Origin: CAYZRY01 sp964481005
GTDB lineage: Bacteria > Bacillota_I > Bacilli_A > RF39 > UBA660
Reading direction: 5' to 3'
DNA length: 52,521 nt
Assembly: GCA_964481005.1 (NCBI GenBank)
Contig: CAYZRY010000005.1
Location: forward strand, 1 to 52,521
Shown here in pieces: positions 45,466 to 52,521 of this stretch (the first letter of the stretch is position 1; each line of letters begins with the position of its first letter). A model generated the notes under the pieces. It was not told the DNA's origin, ran no database searches, and was given only the letters and a program-made list of their open reading frames with translations. Made by a program: the position numbers and the translations under genes.

Positions 45466-45473
45466 CCTTTTTT
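45450..45473 (-). terminator. Terminator of the miaB-ylbF-HAD operon
   Basis: Stem AAAAAAGGT/ACCTTTTTT with T-run on the minus strand; overlaps the HAD stop and the rpsP -35. Confidence 0.7.
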
Positions 45474-45881
45474 GCTTAACAGTTCATTAATTTTATCAAA
45501 TACATCATCTGCTGGTGCGATTGTCATTGTTTGAATGCCTAACGATGAAGCAGAGGAAGTATTAACGTGACTATCATCAAGAAAGAGCATTTCTTCTGGA
45601 GATAGATCGTACTTATAGAGAATATAGTTAAAATATTCAAGTTCTGGTTTTCTAAATGGCAATTCACTAGAGATGACAAATTCATCAGCCAAAGGATAAT
45701 TGTGCTCTAGCGTTTCTCTTATCGATTTAGAATAATTAGTAGCAATAACTACTTTAATATCTGGATATCTTTCCTTTAGATCATCAAAGATAGTTCTAGG
45801 AACTTTTTCGCCTATTGCTACTAAGCTTTCACCAGGCTTTACTAGTACACCAAGTAAATCGAGGGCAATTAATTTAATCAT
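45462..45881 (-). CDS. HAD-superfamily hydrolase
   Basis: A 139-residue HAD-like protein without a large cap domain. Motif I is IALDLLGVLV, with the nucleophile Asp but Leu where phosphatases have the second Asp (DxD). Motif II is VVIATNYS (Thr), the motif III lysine is in FRKPELEYF and motif IV is LFLDDSHVN. The loss of the acid/base Asp is seen in dehalogenase-like and other HAD branches, so phosphatase activity is uncertain. RBS GTAGGAG. Follows ylbF by 6 bp. Confidence 0.8.
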   Translation of the reverse strand: MIKLIALDLLGVLVKPGESLVAIGEKVPRTIFDDLKERYPDIKVVIATNYSKSIRETLEHNYPLADEFVISSELPFRKPELEYFNYILYKYDLSPEEMLFLDDSHVNTSSASSLGIQTMTIAPADDVFDKINELLSKKG

Positions 45882-45887
45882 AAGCTC

Positions 45888-46232
45888 CTACCCCGTTATT
45901 TTAGCTATCTCAGCTTCAACTGTTTTGCTAAGCATATCTAACTCTAACTGAATCTCTTCATTTAGGTAATAGTATTCACTGTACAAAGGAATAGCAAAAA
46001 GTTTGTTTTGAACTTCAAATAGTTCATCTTCTTTATTTTTACTATCTTGCTTTTTAGCTTCTAATCTAACTATTTCTTTTTGCAAAGATTTGACTTCTTC
46101 GATCAAAGCGATAGCTTCTTTATTTTCAGCAAGTTTCTCTCTTAAAACAAGTAAATCTTGGTAGGCTTTACTTTCCTTTATTTCACGAAGTGACTCTTCA
46201 AATAATTTTAATAACTTATCTTCTTTTTCCAT
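45888..46232 (-). CDS. YlbF/YmcA family protein (RicA/RicF-like)
   Basis: A 114-residue helical protein of the Com_YlbF family (ESKAYQDLLVLREKLAENKE and the late NKLFAIPLYSEYYYLNEEIQ). In B. subtilis RicA/RicF act with RicT in mRNA processing by RNase Y and affect competence, sporulation and biofilm; ricA there lies next to miaB as it does here. It overlaps miaB by 17 bp and has GGAG five bases before the ATG. Confidence 0.85.
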   Translation of the reverse strand: MEKEDKLLKLFEESLREIKESKAYQDLLVLREKLAENKEAIALIEEVKSLQKEIVRLEAKKQDSKNKEDELFEVQNKLFAIPLYSEYYYLNEEIQLELDMLSKTVEAEIAKITG

Positions 46233-47628
46233 CTAAACTCCATGTCTTAGCTTTATCTATTTCGACTTCGACTATCTTTCCAGTAATGTCCTCGCTTGAT
46301 AAAACATTGACTAATTTATTAGTTGCACTGTATCCGTGGTAATATCCTTCTTTTTTAGATTTACCTTCGATTAGTACTTTCTCTACTTTTCCAACTCTAG
46401 CTTTGTTACTTTCTAGGAAATAACTATTGACGACTTTATTTAACTCAGCTAAACGCTTTTGAGCAGTAATTTTATCGACTTTATCCGGAAGCTGGGCTGC
46501 GGCCGTATTTTCTCTTTCAGAAAAAATAAAGGTGAAGGCATTATCAAATTTACATTCGTGACAAAGAGAAATAGTCTCAGCAAAGTCTTCGTCAGTCTCA
46601 CCCGGAAAAGCAACGATAATATCAGTTGATAAACTAACCCCGGGAATTTTATCTTTGATTTTTTTGACTAGCTCTAAATAAGATTCTCTAGTGTAGCGTC
46701 TTCCCATCAGTTTTAAAACTTTCGAGCTACCAGACTGAACAGGCAGATGAATAAACGGAGCGATGTTGTCATAGCTGGCAATTACTTCGATCATTCTATC
46801 GGTAAAGTCCCAAGGGTGACTAGTCATAAACTTAAGTCTTGGGATTCCTGTTTTAGCGACGTCTTCAAGTAAATTTTCCATTGTATAATTAATATCTAAA
46901 TCTTTTCCGTAAGCATTGACGTTTTGACCAAGCAAGGTGACTTCTTGATATCCCTTGCTAACTAGATCTTTGACTTCATCGATTATATCTTCCGGTTTTC
47001 TACTTCGCTGCGCTCCTCTTGTGAAAGGAACAATGCAGTAAGTACAAAACTTATCACAGCCATATATTATATTGACGAAAGCTTTAAGCTTACTGTCTCT
47101 TTTAACGGGCATTCCCTCGACGATATCCCCTTCGAAGCTCTCTACTTCAATTTGCAGTTCATCACTGGTAAAACTCTTATTAATGAGTCTAGGAAGAGCA
47201 TCTATATTGTGAGTTCCAAAGACAAAGTTTAACCACTTGTACTTATCAAATATCTTTCTAGCTACGCCCTCTTCCTGACTCATGCAGCCACCAAGACCAA
47301 CGATCAAATCAGGTTTATCAGTCTCTTTTAAATGCTTAAAACGACCAAGCATACCAAAGGCTTTGTTATGGGCATTTTCTCTAATAGAACAAGTATTTAA
47401 TATAGCTAAGTCTGCTTCTTCATAATTGTCAGTTGAAACAAAGCCCATCGCTTCGATCAAAGCAATCATATGCTCACTGTCATGTTCATTCATCTGACAA
47501 CCGTAAGTTCTTAAAAAATATTTTTTATTCTCTACACTCCCTGCCAAAGATTCATCTATATCATAATATCTAGTCAAAGCTTTATCACTAGTTCTTTTTC
47601 TTGCTTTTATATAATCTGGGAACTCCAT
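46216..47628 (-). CDS. miaB: tRNA-2-methylthio-N6-dimethylallyladenosine synthase
   Basis: A 470-residue radical-SAM methylthiotransferase acting on i6A37 of tRNAs that read UNN codons. The N-terminal UPF0004 domain has three cluster cysteines (TYGCQMNEHDSE, LNTCSIRENA, GGCMSQEEG); the radical-SAM cluster is GCDKFCTYCIVPFTRG (around 190) and the C-terminal TRAM domain is present. Length is normal. -10 TATAAT at 47648-47653 and RBS AGAGGT. Confidence 0.97.
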   Translation of the reverse strand: MEFPDYIKARKRTSDKALTRYYDIDESLAGSVENKKYFLRTYGCQMNEHDSEHMIALIEAMGFVSTDNYEEADLAILNTCSIRENAHNKAFGMLGRFKHLKETDKPDLIVGLGGCMSQEEGVARKIFDKYKWLNFVFGTHNIDALPRLINKSFTSDELQIEVESFEGDIVEGMPVKRDSKLKAFVNIIYGCDKFCTYCIVPFTRGAQRSRKPEDIIDEVKDLVSKGYQEVTLLGQNVNAYGKDLDINYTMENLLEDVAKTGIPRLKFMTSHPWDFTDRMIEVIASYDNIAPFIHLPVQSGSSKVLKLMGRRYTRESYLELVKKIKDKIPGVSLSTDIIVAFPGETDEDFAETISLCHECKFDNAFTFIFSERENTAAAQLPDKVDKITAQKRLAELNKVVNSYFLESNKARVGKVEKVLIEGKSKKEGYYHGYSATNKLVNVLSSEDITGKIVEVEIDKAKTWSLDGKRR

Positions 47629-47654
47629 AAATACCTCTTTCTATATTATTATAC

Positions 47655-47686
47655 TAAAAAAGTAATATTTTACTAAATATTACTTT
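47655..47686 (-). terminator. Terminator of the ankyrin-like gene
   Basis: Stem AAAGTAATATTT/AAATATTACTTT with T-run on the minus strand; overlaps the TAG stop at 47673-47675. Confidence 0.8.
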
Positions 47687-48365
47687 CTAATAATACATTA
47701 TTTATAATTAATTCTATTTCTTTTGTACTATTCTTAAAGAGACCATCTTTAATATTATCAAAGTTACTTTTAATTTCATCAATCAATTTAGTCATTCTCG
47801 GTACTAGTGGACGATCTTCTAAGTTATCGACGATTACTTGAATAGTATTTAATTTACTATACATACCGTAGTTATTTGATTTAATGAAGGTATCATAGAT
47901 CTTCTTAAATGAAGCTATATCGATACTGTTAAATCTTTCATCCTCAAGTATTTTCATTGTCGAATATATATGATTACCACTGATTGACTTATCGAGAATT
48001 GTTTCACCATTATTATTTTTAATATTTGGTTTAAACTCTTTATTTTTCAGTAACTGTTTAATAATATCCATGATTTTAATATTCTGAATTGAAACAAGTA
48101 TATGGGCAAAAGTATTACCATCTTTATCTTGCATGTTAACATCCCATTCTTTAGCCTTCATATGCTTAAGAACAAGACTGTATTTACCAGCTTTAAGTAA
48201 TCTAACTAGAATACTTTGACCAGCTTCATCAAGCGTATTGATATCGATCTTCTTCTTAGTAAGAAGAATATCGACGATATTGTAATGCTCCTCCTTGATC
48301 AATTCAAAAATCAGGGACGGTTCTTCCTCACAAGCAGCTATGGCTTGCAGTTCATCATAAAACAT
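47673..48365 (-). CDS. Ankyrin-repeat-like protein
   Basis: A 230-residue soluble protein without signal peptide. Residues 15-150 contain about four degenerate ankyrin repeats: IDINTLDEAGQSILVRLLKA, WDVNMQDKDGNTFAHILVS, FKPNIKNNNGETILDKSISG. The C-terminal 80 residues are helical with no repeats. Probably a protein-binding scaffold in the cytoplasm; partner unknown. Single-gene unit with a strong promoter and a terminator. Confidence 0.7.
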   Translation of the reverse strand: MFYDELQAIAACEEEPSLIFELIKEEHYNIVDILLTKKKIDINTLDEAGQSILVRLLKAGKYSLVLKHMKAKEWDVNMQDKDGNTFAHILVSIQNIKIMDIIKQLLKNKEFKPNIKNNNGETILDKSISGNHIYSTMKILEDERFNSIDIASFKKIYDTFIKSNNYGMYSKLNTIQVIVDNLEDRPLVPRMTKLIDEIKSNFDNIKDGLFKNSTKEIELIINNVLLESNI

Positions 48366-48399
48366 GAATTACACCTCTCATTTAACGTGACAGTTACAT

Positions 48400-48428
48400 A
48401 TTTTAACATAAAAAGGTCATTTTGTCAA
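48400..48428 (-). promoter_or_regulatory. Promoter of the ankyrin-like gene
   Basis: TTGACA (48423-48428), 17-base spacer, TAAAAT (48400-48405), with TATG just upstream of the -10 on the minus strand. AGAGGTG serves as ribosome binding site. Confidence 0.75.
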
Positions 48429-48441
48429 ATTAAGAAGCATT

Positions 48442-48464
48442 AAAAAACTCCCGAAGGAGTTCTA
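48442..48464 (-). terminator. Terminator of the membrane-protein gene 48466-49005
   Basis: Stem AGAACTCC/GGAGTTTT with TTCG loop and T-run on the minus strand. Confidence 0.85.
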
Positions 48465-48465
48465 A

Positions 48466-49005
48466 TTATTTAAATGTATTACAAATTTCATCGACGTTTT
48501 CAAGTGAATATTTCATAGTGACAGTCTTTACTGCAAAACTTTTCTTAACCTCTACATCGTATAAGAAATACTTGTAAGCGCGGTTGTAATAGATAGGCTC
48601 TTTACGAGTAGTACAGTTGTACAAATCGAAACTTTCACTTTCTAGATACTGATCGTAATAGTTGATAGTATTTTGACTCTTACGAAGAGTTTTAAAAGTT
48701 AATGTCTGATCTTTATCAGATATAAAGTAAGTAAATCTAGGCAAGTCCACTCTGATTTCTTTATCATCTATTTTCTTTGTAAAAGCTGTTCTAAAGAATG
48801 TTCTATTAGCTAGGAATAGAAGTAGTAAGAACGCAACAATAATCAAAATGACTAGTTGAACTGTTCTGGTCTTCTTTTCCATAGGAGTTTCATCAAAACT
48901 AACTTCGATAGCATCTTTCTTTAATTCTTCAGCTGCACTCTTATTAGCAATAACTTTACTATGAGCTTTTCTAACTGGTTTCTTTTTATTCTTTTCTTTT
49001 TCCAT
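48466..49005 (-). CDS. Hypothetical single-pass membrane protein
   Basis: A 179-residue protein: a Lys-rich cytoplasmic N-terminus (MEKEKNKKKPVRKAHSK), one membrane segment (about 48-66, VQLVILIIVAFLLLLFLAN) and an outside domain with two cysteines (LYNCTTRK and DEICNTFK). No family recognised. The layout is the same as that of the protein at 26411-27103. It has TTGTGT-17-TATAAT upstream (-10 at 49038-49043) and GTAGGGAA as ribosome binding site. Confidence 0.75.
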   Translation of the reverse strand: MEKEKNKKKPVRKAHSKVIANKSAAEELKKDAIEVSFDETPMEKKTRTVQLVILIIVAFLLLLFLANRTFFRTAFTKKIDDKEIRVDLPRFTYFISDKDQTLTFKTLRKSQNTINYYDQYLESESFDLYNCTTRKEPIYYNRAYKYFLYDVEVKKSFAVKTVTMKYSLENVDEICNTFK

Positions 49006-49045
49006 TTCATTCCCTACTTTACTATTTTATTAACTTAATTATAAT

Positions 49046-49072
49046 ACAAAAAAAGACATTACACAAGTCTTA
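49046..49072 (-). terminator. Weak terminator after the 46-codon gene
   Basis: Short stem AAGAC/GTCTT with a 9-base loop and T-run on the minus strand. Confidence 0.4.
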
Positions 49073-49210
49073 TTTAGCGTTATCCAGTAGTGGCATAAAT
49101 ATCTCTTCGGTAAGTCTATCTTTTTTATTTTTGTTCTTTTCAATTAGTTCTTGTTTTTCTTTTTCTACTTCTTTTAAGGCATTCCAGTAGTTGATCCATT
49201 CTTTTTCCAT
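49070..49210 (-). CDS. Small charged protein of 46 residues
   Basis: ATG at 49208-49210 opens 46 codons ending in TAA. The product is MEKEWINYWNALKEVEKEKQ followed by a Lys/Glu-rich helix and EIFMPLLDNAK; it is predicted soluble and helical. Support: TAGGAAGTG ribosome binding site, a TTGTAA-17-TATTAT promoter just upstream (49230-49258 area) and a weak terminator after it. No family recognised. Confidence 0.6.
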   Translation of the reverse strand: MEKEWINYWNALKEVEKEKQELIEKNKNKKDRLTEEIFMPLLDNAK

Positions 49211-49250
49211 TATTCACTTCCTATAGTTATAATACTCCTAGCTAAGTTGT

Positions 49251-49318
49251 TTTACAAGTGAAAGTGTAAAAAGATATGTAAACGATGTGTCTATTTACAA
49301 GTTACTTGAATTTACAAA
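49251..49318. repeat. Cluster of TTTACAAG / TGTAAA motifs
   Basis: TTTACAAG occurs at 49251-49258 and 49294-49301, TTTACAAA at 49311-49318, and the reverse word TGTAAA at 49265-49270 and 49277-49282. The cluster lies between the tRNA-Ser terminator and the promoter of the 46-codon gene; it may hold operator sites or be chance in AT-rich DNA. Confidence 0.35.
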
Positions 49319-49340
49319 TAAAAACTCTCGTATGAGAGTT
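49316..49340 (-). terminator. Terminator of tRNA-Ser
   Basis: Stem AACTCTC/GAGAGTT then TTTTATT on the minus strand, 11 bases after the tRNA 3' end. Confidence 0.8.
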
Positions 49341-49350
49341 CTATTTTTAA

Positions 49351-49441
49351 TGGCGGAGACAGAGGGATTTGAACCCTCGCAGCAGTTGCCCGCTCTACAT
49401 CCTTAGCAGGGACGCCTCTTCAGCCTCTTGAGTATGTCTCC
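49351..49441 (-). tRNA. tRNA-Ser(GCT)
   Basis: 91 nucleotides with encoded CCA. Acceptor GGAGACA pairs with TGTCTCC; anticodon stem CGTCC/GGATG encloses loop CTGCTAA, giving anticodon GCT for codons AGC and AGT; a long variable arm follows, as in class II tRNAs, and the T arm is GAGGGTTCAAATCCCTC. Own promoter and terminator. Confidence 0.97.
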
Positions 49442-49463
49442 ATCTCTTTTGATTGACTAGTCT

Positions 49464-49493
49464 ATTATAATATAGATGTAGCTTTTTAGTCAA
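49464..49493 (-). promoter_or_regulatory. Promoter of tRNA-Ser
   Basis: TTGACT (49488-49493), 18-base spacer, TATAAT (49464-49469) on the minus strand, directly after the T-run of the upstream gene's terminator. Confidence 0.7.
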
Positions 49494-49514
49494 GAAAAAA
49501 GACCCAAGAGGTCT
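49494..49514 (-). terminator. Terminator of the Pro/Ala-rich membrane protein gene
   Basis: Short stem AGACC/GGTCT with loop and TTTTTTC on the minus strand. Confidence 0.6.
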
Positions 49515-49522
49515 GTTTCTAA

Positions 49523-49894
49523 TTATTTACCAAGAATTGAACTGATCGCATCCCAGTTAGCCCAAACGGCAACTGCTCCTAAAACAACGATAGCCACTAA
49601 CATAATAACTAGTGTCTTCTTATTGCTCTTTGGTTTAGTTACATACTGTGAAACGTCTTCGCTTCCAACGACAACTTCGGCAGCAGGTGCTGGTTCTAGT
49701 GCAGCAGGTGCTTCAGGAGCCGCAACTTCTGGCATTGCTGGTTCAACTACCGGTTGAACTGGCGCTGGCATAGGTTCTGGGGCAACTGTAGGTTCGACAA
49801 CTGGTGCAGGGGCTGCTTCTGGAGCTGGAGTCGGTGTTGGCATAGCAGGTACCTCAGGTACTGTATTTACATTATTATTAACATCGTTTTCCAT
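49523..49894 (-). CDS. Pro/Ala-rich membrane-anchored protein
   Basis: A 123-residue protein. Residues 12-75 are a low-complexity Pro/Ala/Glu/Val region (APEAAPAPVVEP-like units); after VTKPKSNKK there is one C-terminal membrane segment (about 93-112, TLVIMLVAIVVLGAVAVWAN). No signal peptide, so the Pro-rich part is expected in the cytoplasm (N-in). No family recognised. RBS AAAGGAG. Confidence 0.75.
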   Translation of the reverse strand: MENDVNNNVNTVPEVPAMPTPTPAPEAAPAPVVEPTVAPEPMPAPVQPVVEPAMPEVAAPEAPAALEPAPAAEVVVGSEDVSQYVTKPKSNKKTLVIMLVAIVVLGAVAVWANWDAISSILGK

Positions 49895-49921
49895 AAAATT
49901 ACTCCTTTCTATGATAATTCA

Positions 49922-49950
49922 ATTATATAGTAATATTCAGTCTATTGCAA
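49922..49950 (-). promoter_or_regulatory. Promoter of the Pro/Ala-rich protein gene
   Basis: TTGCAA (49945-49950), 17-base spacer, TATAAT (49922-49927) on the minus strand. Confidence 0.65.
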
Positions 49951-49976
49951 AATATATTTACTGACTTTACATAAAG

Positions 49977-52373
49977 CTACTTGGATATACTTTTAGTATA
50001 TTGACAATTAGGATATGACGAACAGCCAAAGAATGGACCGTGCTTCCCATTTCTAAGTTTAAGTTTAGATCCACACTTAGGACAAACATTTTCAACTTTA
50101 TTAAAGTAAGCCGGATAATTTATTCTTAACTCGGCAATAAAACTAGATTCATTTGAAGTATCAACAACTAAATAAGTTTTATTTTTTGTTCTAGTTAACG
50201 CTACATAAAATAGTCTTCTTTCTTCTGAGTATGGATATAGATCTTGTTTTTCAAGTAAATAGTTTATCAAATTATTATCCTGGATTTTACTCGGAAAACC
50301 ATACGACTCATTACGGTTGTTAATAACAAAAACATAATCGCTTTCTAAACCTTTAGCTGTGTGAATAGTGCGAAATTTAATCGATAAGTCCTTACGATTT
50401 TTTAAAATAACTTTGTTATTATTTGAATTGTAATCACTATCATACTCAAATTCTTCACCTAAAATATTAATATCTCCTCGGTAACGTCCAAGAAATAAAA
50501 CATCAGCTTTTTTTGGTAGATTTAACAATGTCTCTTTTAAATACTTTGAACACTCATATCTACCCTCACCCTCAATAAGCTCGAGATCAAAAATTTTATT
50601 ATTCTTAAAACTATATATATTCTTTTTTAACTGATTGGGATTCTTCATAATAAAGTTTCCACTTATATTAGCAATACTTTGACTATATCTATAGGTATTA
50701 GGAATAACAAACGTTTCAGCTAAACCAAAATAGTCTTCAAATCTTGTTATATAGCTTATGTTACTACCAGCAAATCTATATATACTTTGCCAATCATCAC
50801 CAACAGCAAATAATTTATAATAATTTGATACTCTAAGTTCACATAGTAGAGAAAAAGTTAATTTGGACATATCTTGGGCTTCATCGACAATTACATATTT
50901 ATATTTACTTTTATACCTACCAGCATTTATATATGAACAAGCTCTAGTTAACATATCGCTATAATCGATTTCATCAAAATCATTTAGTAACTTACAATAA
51001 TTATCATATATTGGGACAATTAAATCACGTAGTAAAGAGGAACCATAATCCATATCTATTGACATAAAATAAGTAGGACTATAACTATTCATTTTAAGTA
51101 AGTTAATAACTGTTACAAATAATTCATTGAGTGCATTGTAAGTACTTCGATTATACTTATTAAATTCACTTATTAGGTATTTGTTATCAATTGGCATTAA
51201 CTTAACACCGGCGGCTTCTAATTTTTCGTGAAGTTTATCTAAAAGTTCACCGGACGCATTCTCATAAGAATAGGTCTCAATTAATTTTGTATTATAACGT
51301 TTATGAATATTTCTTTTCCATTTGATAGATGAGTTATAGCTATCTTTAGCACTCATGCCTCCAACACCTTGGAAAAAGCTTGGAACATTACCATCTTCAT
51401 CTATACCAAAATGTTCAATCCAAATATCATACTGAGTTAAATAAAAATCTGGATGATAATTTGTAACTTCTTCTTGCTTATATTCTTTTTCATATACATA
51501 TTCAATTCCGTTCATGTATAGAAAGTTTGCTATTTTGATTTCTTCTTCACTTTTAACTCGCTCATTTTTGACAGTTACTAATGGATTGTTTTTTATATAC
51601 TCTTCATAATCAAATTTACTTTTAAAATCATTTTTAGCTTTTAATTGATATTGGTATAGATATAAATAATTTACTACCTTATGCAAGTATGTAGAGTCTT
51701 CTTTCATAAAACTAATTAGTGAACTACGAACAAAATTTGATATTTCGAGTGATGTTAGTTTTGGAGATTTCCCTTCGACTTCTTTTAAGATTTTTCGACC
51801 AAGTTTATGAAAGGTAAATACATCAAGATCAACTCCGGTTTCATTTTTAATTCTTTTGTTCATTTCTCCGGTAGCAGCTTTAGTGTAAGTAAGAACTAAA
51901 ATTTCTGAAGGGTTTACTTTTTCTTCCATCAGTAAGTATTTTACTTTGCCAGTTATAGTAGTGGTTTTACCGGTTCCTGCTCCAGCTAAAACTAATACAT
52001 TATCTTCATCTACTAAAATAGAATTAAACTGGTTTTCATCTAGTTTGTATTCACCTACTCTCTTTATTTCTGAAGATATTTTAGAACTTTTCTTATCGAG
52101 ATATACTTTATTATTATACTGGGCATGTTTAGTAAGACCATCAACTAAATATTTTAGTTTTGAGACTTTATGTGCAAGCAAAAATTTGTAAAAAAACATG
52201 TATGATTTACTAAGTTCATCATGTCTTTTCATTAATGTTTCATATTCAGTTTTAACTTTTACTATTGTTTTTTTATTAATATATATGTTTTTTTGTTCGT
52301 CGTAGTATGAGAAAACTTGCTCAAGAAAATGATTCAAATCATCTTTTAGTTGTAGATATTCTTTTATTCTCAT
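49977..52373 (-). CDS. UvrD-type SF1 helicase with inserted nuclease-like domain and C-terminal zinc finger
   Basis: A 798-residue protein. Walker A LAGAGTGKTTT is at about 130, the SF1 motif Ia VLTYTKAAT follows, then an insert (about 265-385) with SEEEIKIANFLYMNGIEY, NYHPDFYL and DIWIEHFG that has the look of a PD-(D/E)xK nuclease core (E - PDF - IEH). Helicase resumes with motif II YVIVDEAQDMS (around 495) and motif VI RLFYVALTRTKNK. The end CPKCGSKLKL..GCSSYPNC is a topoisomerase-type zinc finger. The plan is close to helicase IV-like proteins. Likely role: DNA repair or handling of foreign or damaged DNA; substrate unknown. -10 TATAAT with TG in front lies close upstream. Confidence 0.85.
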   Translation of the reverse strand: MRIKEYLQLKDDLNHFLEQVFSYYDEQKNIYINKKTIVKVKTEYETLMKRHDELSKSYMFFYKFLLAHKVSKLKYLVDGLTKHAQYNNKVYLDKKSSKISSEIKRVGEYKLDENQFNSILVDEDNVLVLAGAGTGKTTTITGKVKYLLMEEKVNPSEILVLTYTKAATGEMNKRIKNETGVDLDVFTFHKLGRKILKEVEGKSPKLTSLEISNFVRSSLISFMKEDSTYLHKVVNYLYLYQYQLKAKNDFKSKFDYEEYIKNNPLVTVKNERVKSEEEIKIANFLYMNGIEYVYEKEYKQEEVTNYHPDFYLTQYDIWIEHFGIDEDGNVPSFFQGVGGMSAKDSYNSSIKWKRNIHKRYNTKLIETYSYENASGELLDKLHEKLEAAGVKLMPIDNKYLISEFNKYNRSTYNALNELFVTVINLLKMNSYSPTYFMSIDMDYGSSLLRDLIVPIYDNYCKLLNDFDEIDYSDMLTRACSYINAGRYKSKYKYVIVDEAQDMSKLTFSLLCELRVSNYYKLFAVGDDWQSIYRFAGSNISYITRFEDYFGLAETFVIPNTYRYSQSIANISGNFIMKNPNQLKKNIYSFKNNKIFDLELIEGEGRYECSKYLKETLLNLPKKADVLFLGRYRGDINILGEEFEYDSDYNSNNNKVILKNRKDLSIKFRTIHTAKGLESDYVFVINNRNESYGFPSKIQDNNLINYLLEKQDLYPYSEERRLFYVALTRTKNKTYLVVDTSNESSFIAELRINYPAYFNKVENVCPKCGSKLKLRNGKHGPFFGCSSYPNCQYTKSISK

Positions 52374-52435
52374 CTATCATCACCATATCTATTATACATG
52401 ATAAATGATCTTTTAAAACAGTTTCACTAAAAACA

Positions 52436-52472
52436 TTAAAAAAGATTACAATTTCTTGTAATCTTTTTTTCT
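52436..52472. terminator. Terminator of tRNA-Lys
   Basis: Stem AAAGATTACAA/TTGTAATCTTT with A-run on the left and T-run on the right; it serves the minus-strand tRNA and could work both ways. Confidence 0.8.
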
Positions 52473-52475
52473 TAT

Positions 52476-52521
52476 TGGTGTCCCGTTAGGGATTCGAACC
52501 CAAGACCCACTGATTAAGAGT
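52476..52521 (-). tRNA. tRNA-Lys(CTT), partial at the window edge
   Basis: The 3' half is visible: anticodon loop CTCTTAA (anticodon CTT), variable GGGTC, T arm TTGGG-TTCGAAT-CCCTA with one T-T mismatch, acceptor ACGGGAC, A and encoded CCA. The 5' part lies beyond 52521. Confidence 0.85.

Noticed and set aside
49251..49318. TTTACAAG cluster as a replication origin (DnaA boxes)
   Set aside because: The words do not match TTATNCACA, and no dnaA, dnaN or AT-rich unwinding block lies nearby.

Overview
The window reads as chromosomal DNA of an uncultured, low-GC, wall-bearing member of the Bacilli/Firmicutes (an RF39- or Erysipelotrichia-like relative is my guess; no rRNA is present to settle it). 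Support comes from AT-rich sequence, AGGAGG-type ribosome binding sites, a T-box leader, mraZ-rsmH-ftsL-PBP, DnaI, AddAB, RecD2 and the miaB-YlbF pair. TGA is used as a stop (for example at 22151-22153 and 45462-45464), so this is not the Mycoplasma code. All genes lie on the minus strand except def. No gene-free stretch exceeds 300 bp; the two longest (19920-20161 and 21902-22150) hold the mraZ control region with a possible small ORF, and the thrS T-box leader.

Region by region, described from low coordinates (transcription mostly runs right to left). 1-4.5 kb: three paralogous type IV prepilin-like proteins that carry BspA-type leucine-rich repeats (the first cut by the window edge), with a detached C-terminal piece of isoleucyl-tRNA synthetase between the first two. 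4.5-7.8 kb: ABC exporter (ATPase, permease) with gpsA. 7.8-13.2 kb: AI-2E transporter, a dNMP-kinase-like P-loop protein, alaS and holA. 13.2-16.0 kb: recD2 and the divergent def. 16.0-20.0 kb: a short division/cell-wall cluster, mraZ-rsmH-ftsL-PBP, with three MraZ boxes. 20.0-25.0 kb: dnaI, an RNB-domain ribonuclease, then T-box-controlled thrS. 25.0-28.5 kb: phosphohexomutase, a single-pass membrane protein, trigger factor. 28.5-30.8 kb: type IV pilus assembly genes pilC and pilD. 30.8-38.9 kb: a DNA repair operon ruvA-ruvB-queA-addB-addA. 38.9-41.9 kb: a short SMC. 41.9-44.7 kb: uppS-cdsA-rseP and a small membrane protein. 44.7-47.6 kb: rpsP-khpA and miaB-ylbF-HAD. 47.6-52.5 kb: ankyrin-like protein, small membrane proteins, tRNA-Ser(GCT), a UvrD-type helicase with an inserted nuclease-like domain and zinc finger, and the edge of tRNA-Lys(CTT).

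The most unusual content is the set of prepilin-LRR fusion proteins. Their N-termini fit processing by the PilD peptidase and assembly by PilC encoded 25 kb away, so a plausible reading is a type IV pilus-like apparatus that displays BspA-type LRR adhesins. A second theme is compactness: at several junctions the stop codon of one gene lies inside the -35 element of the next promoter, and terminators and promoters overlap.
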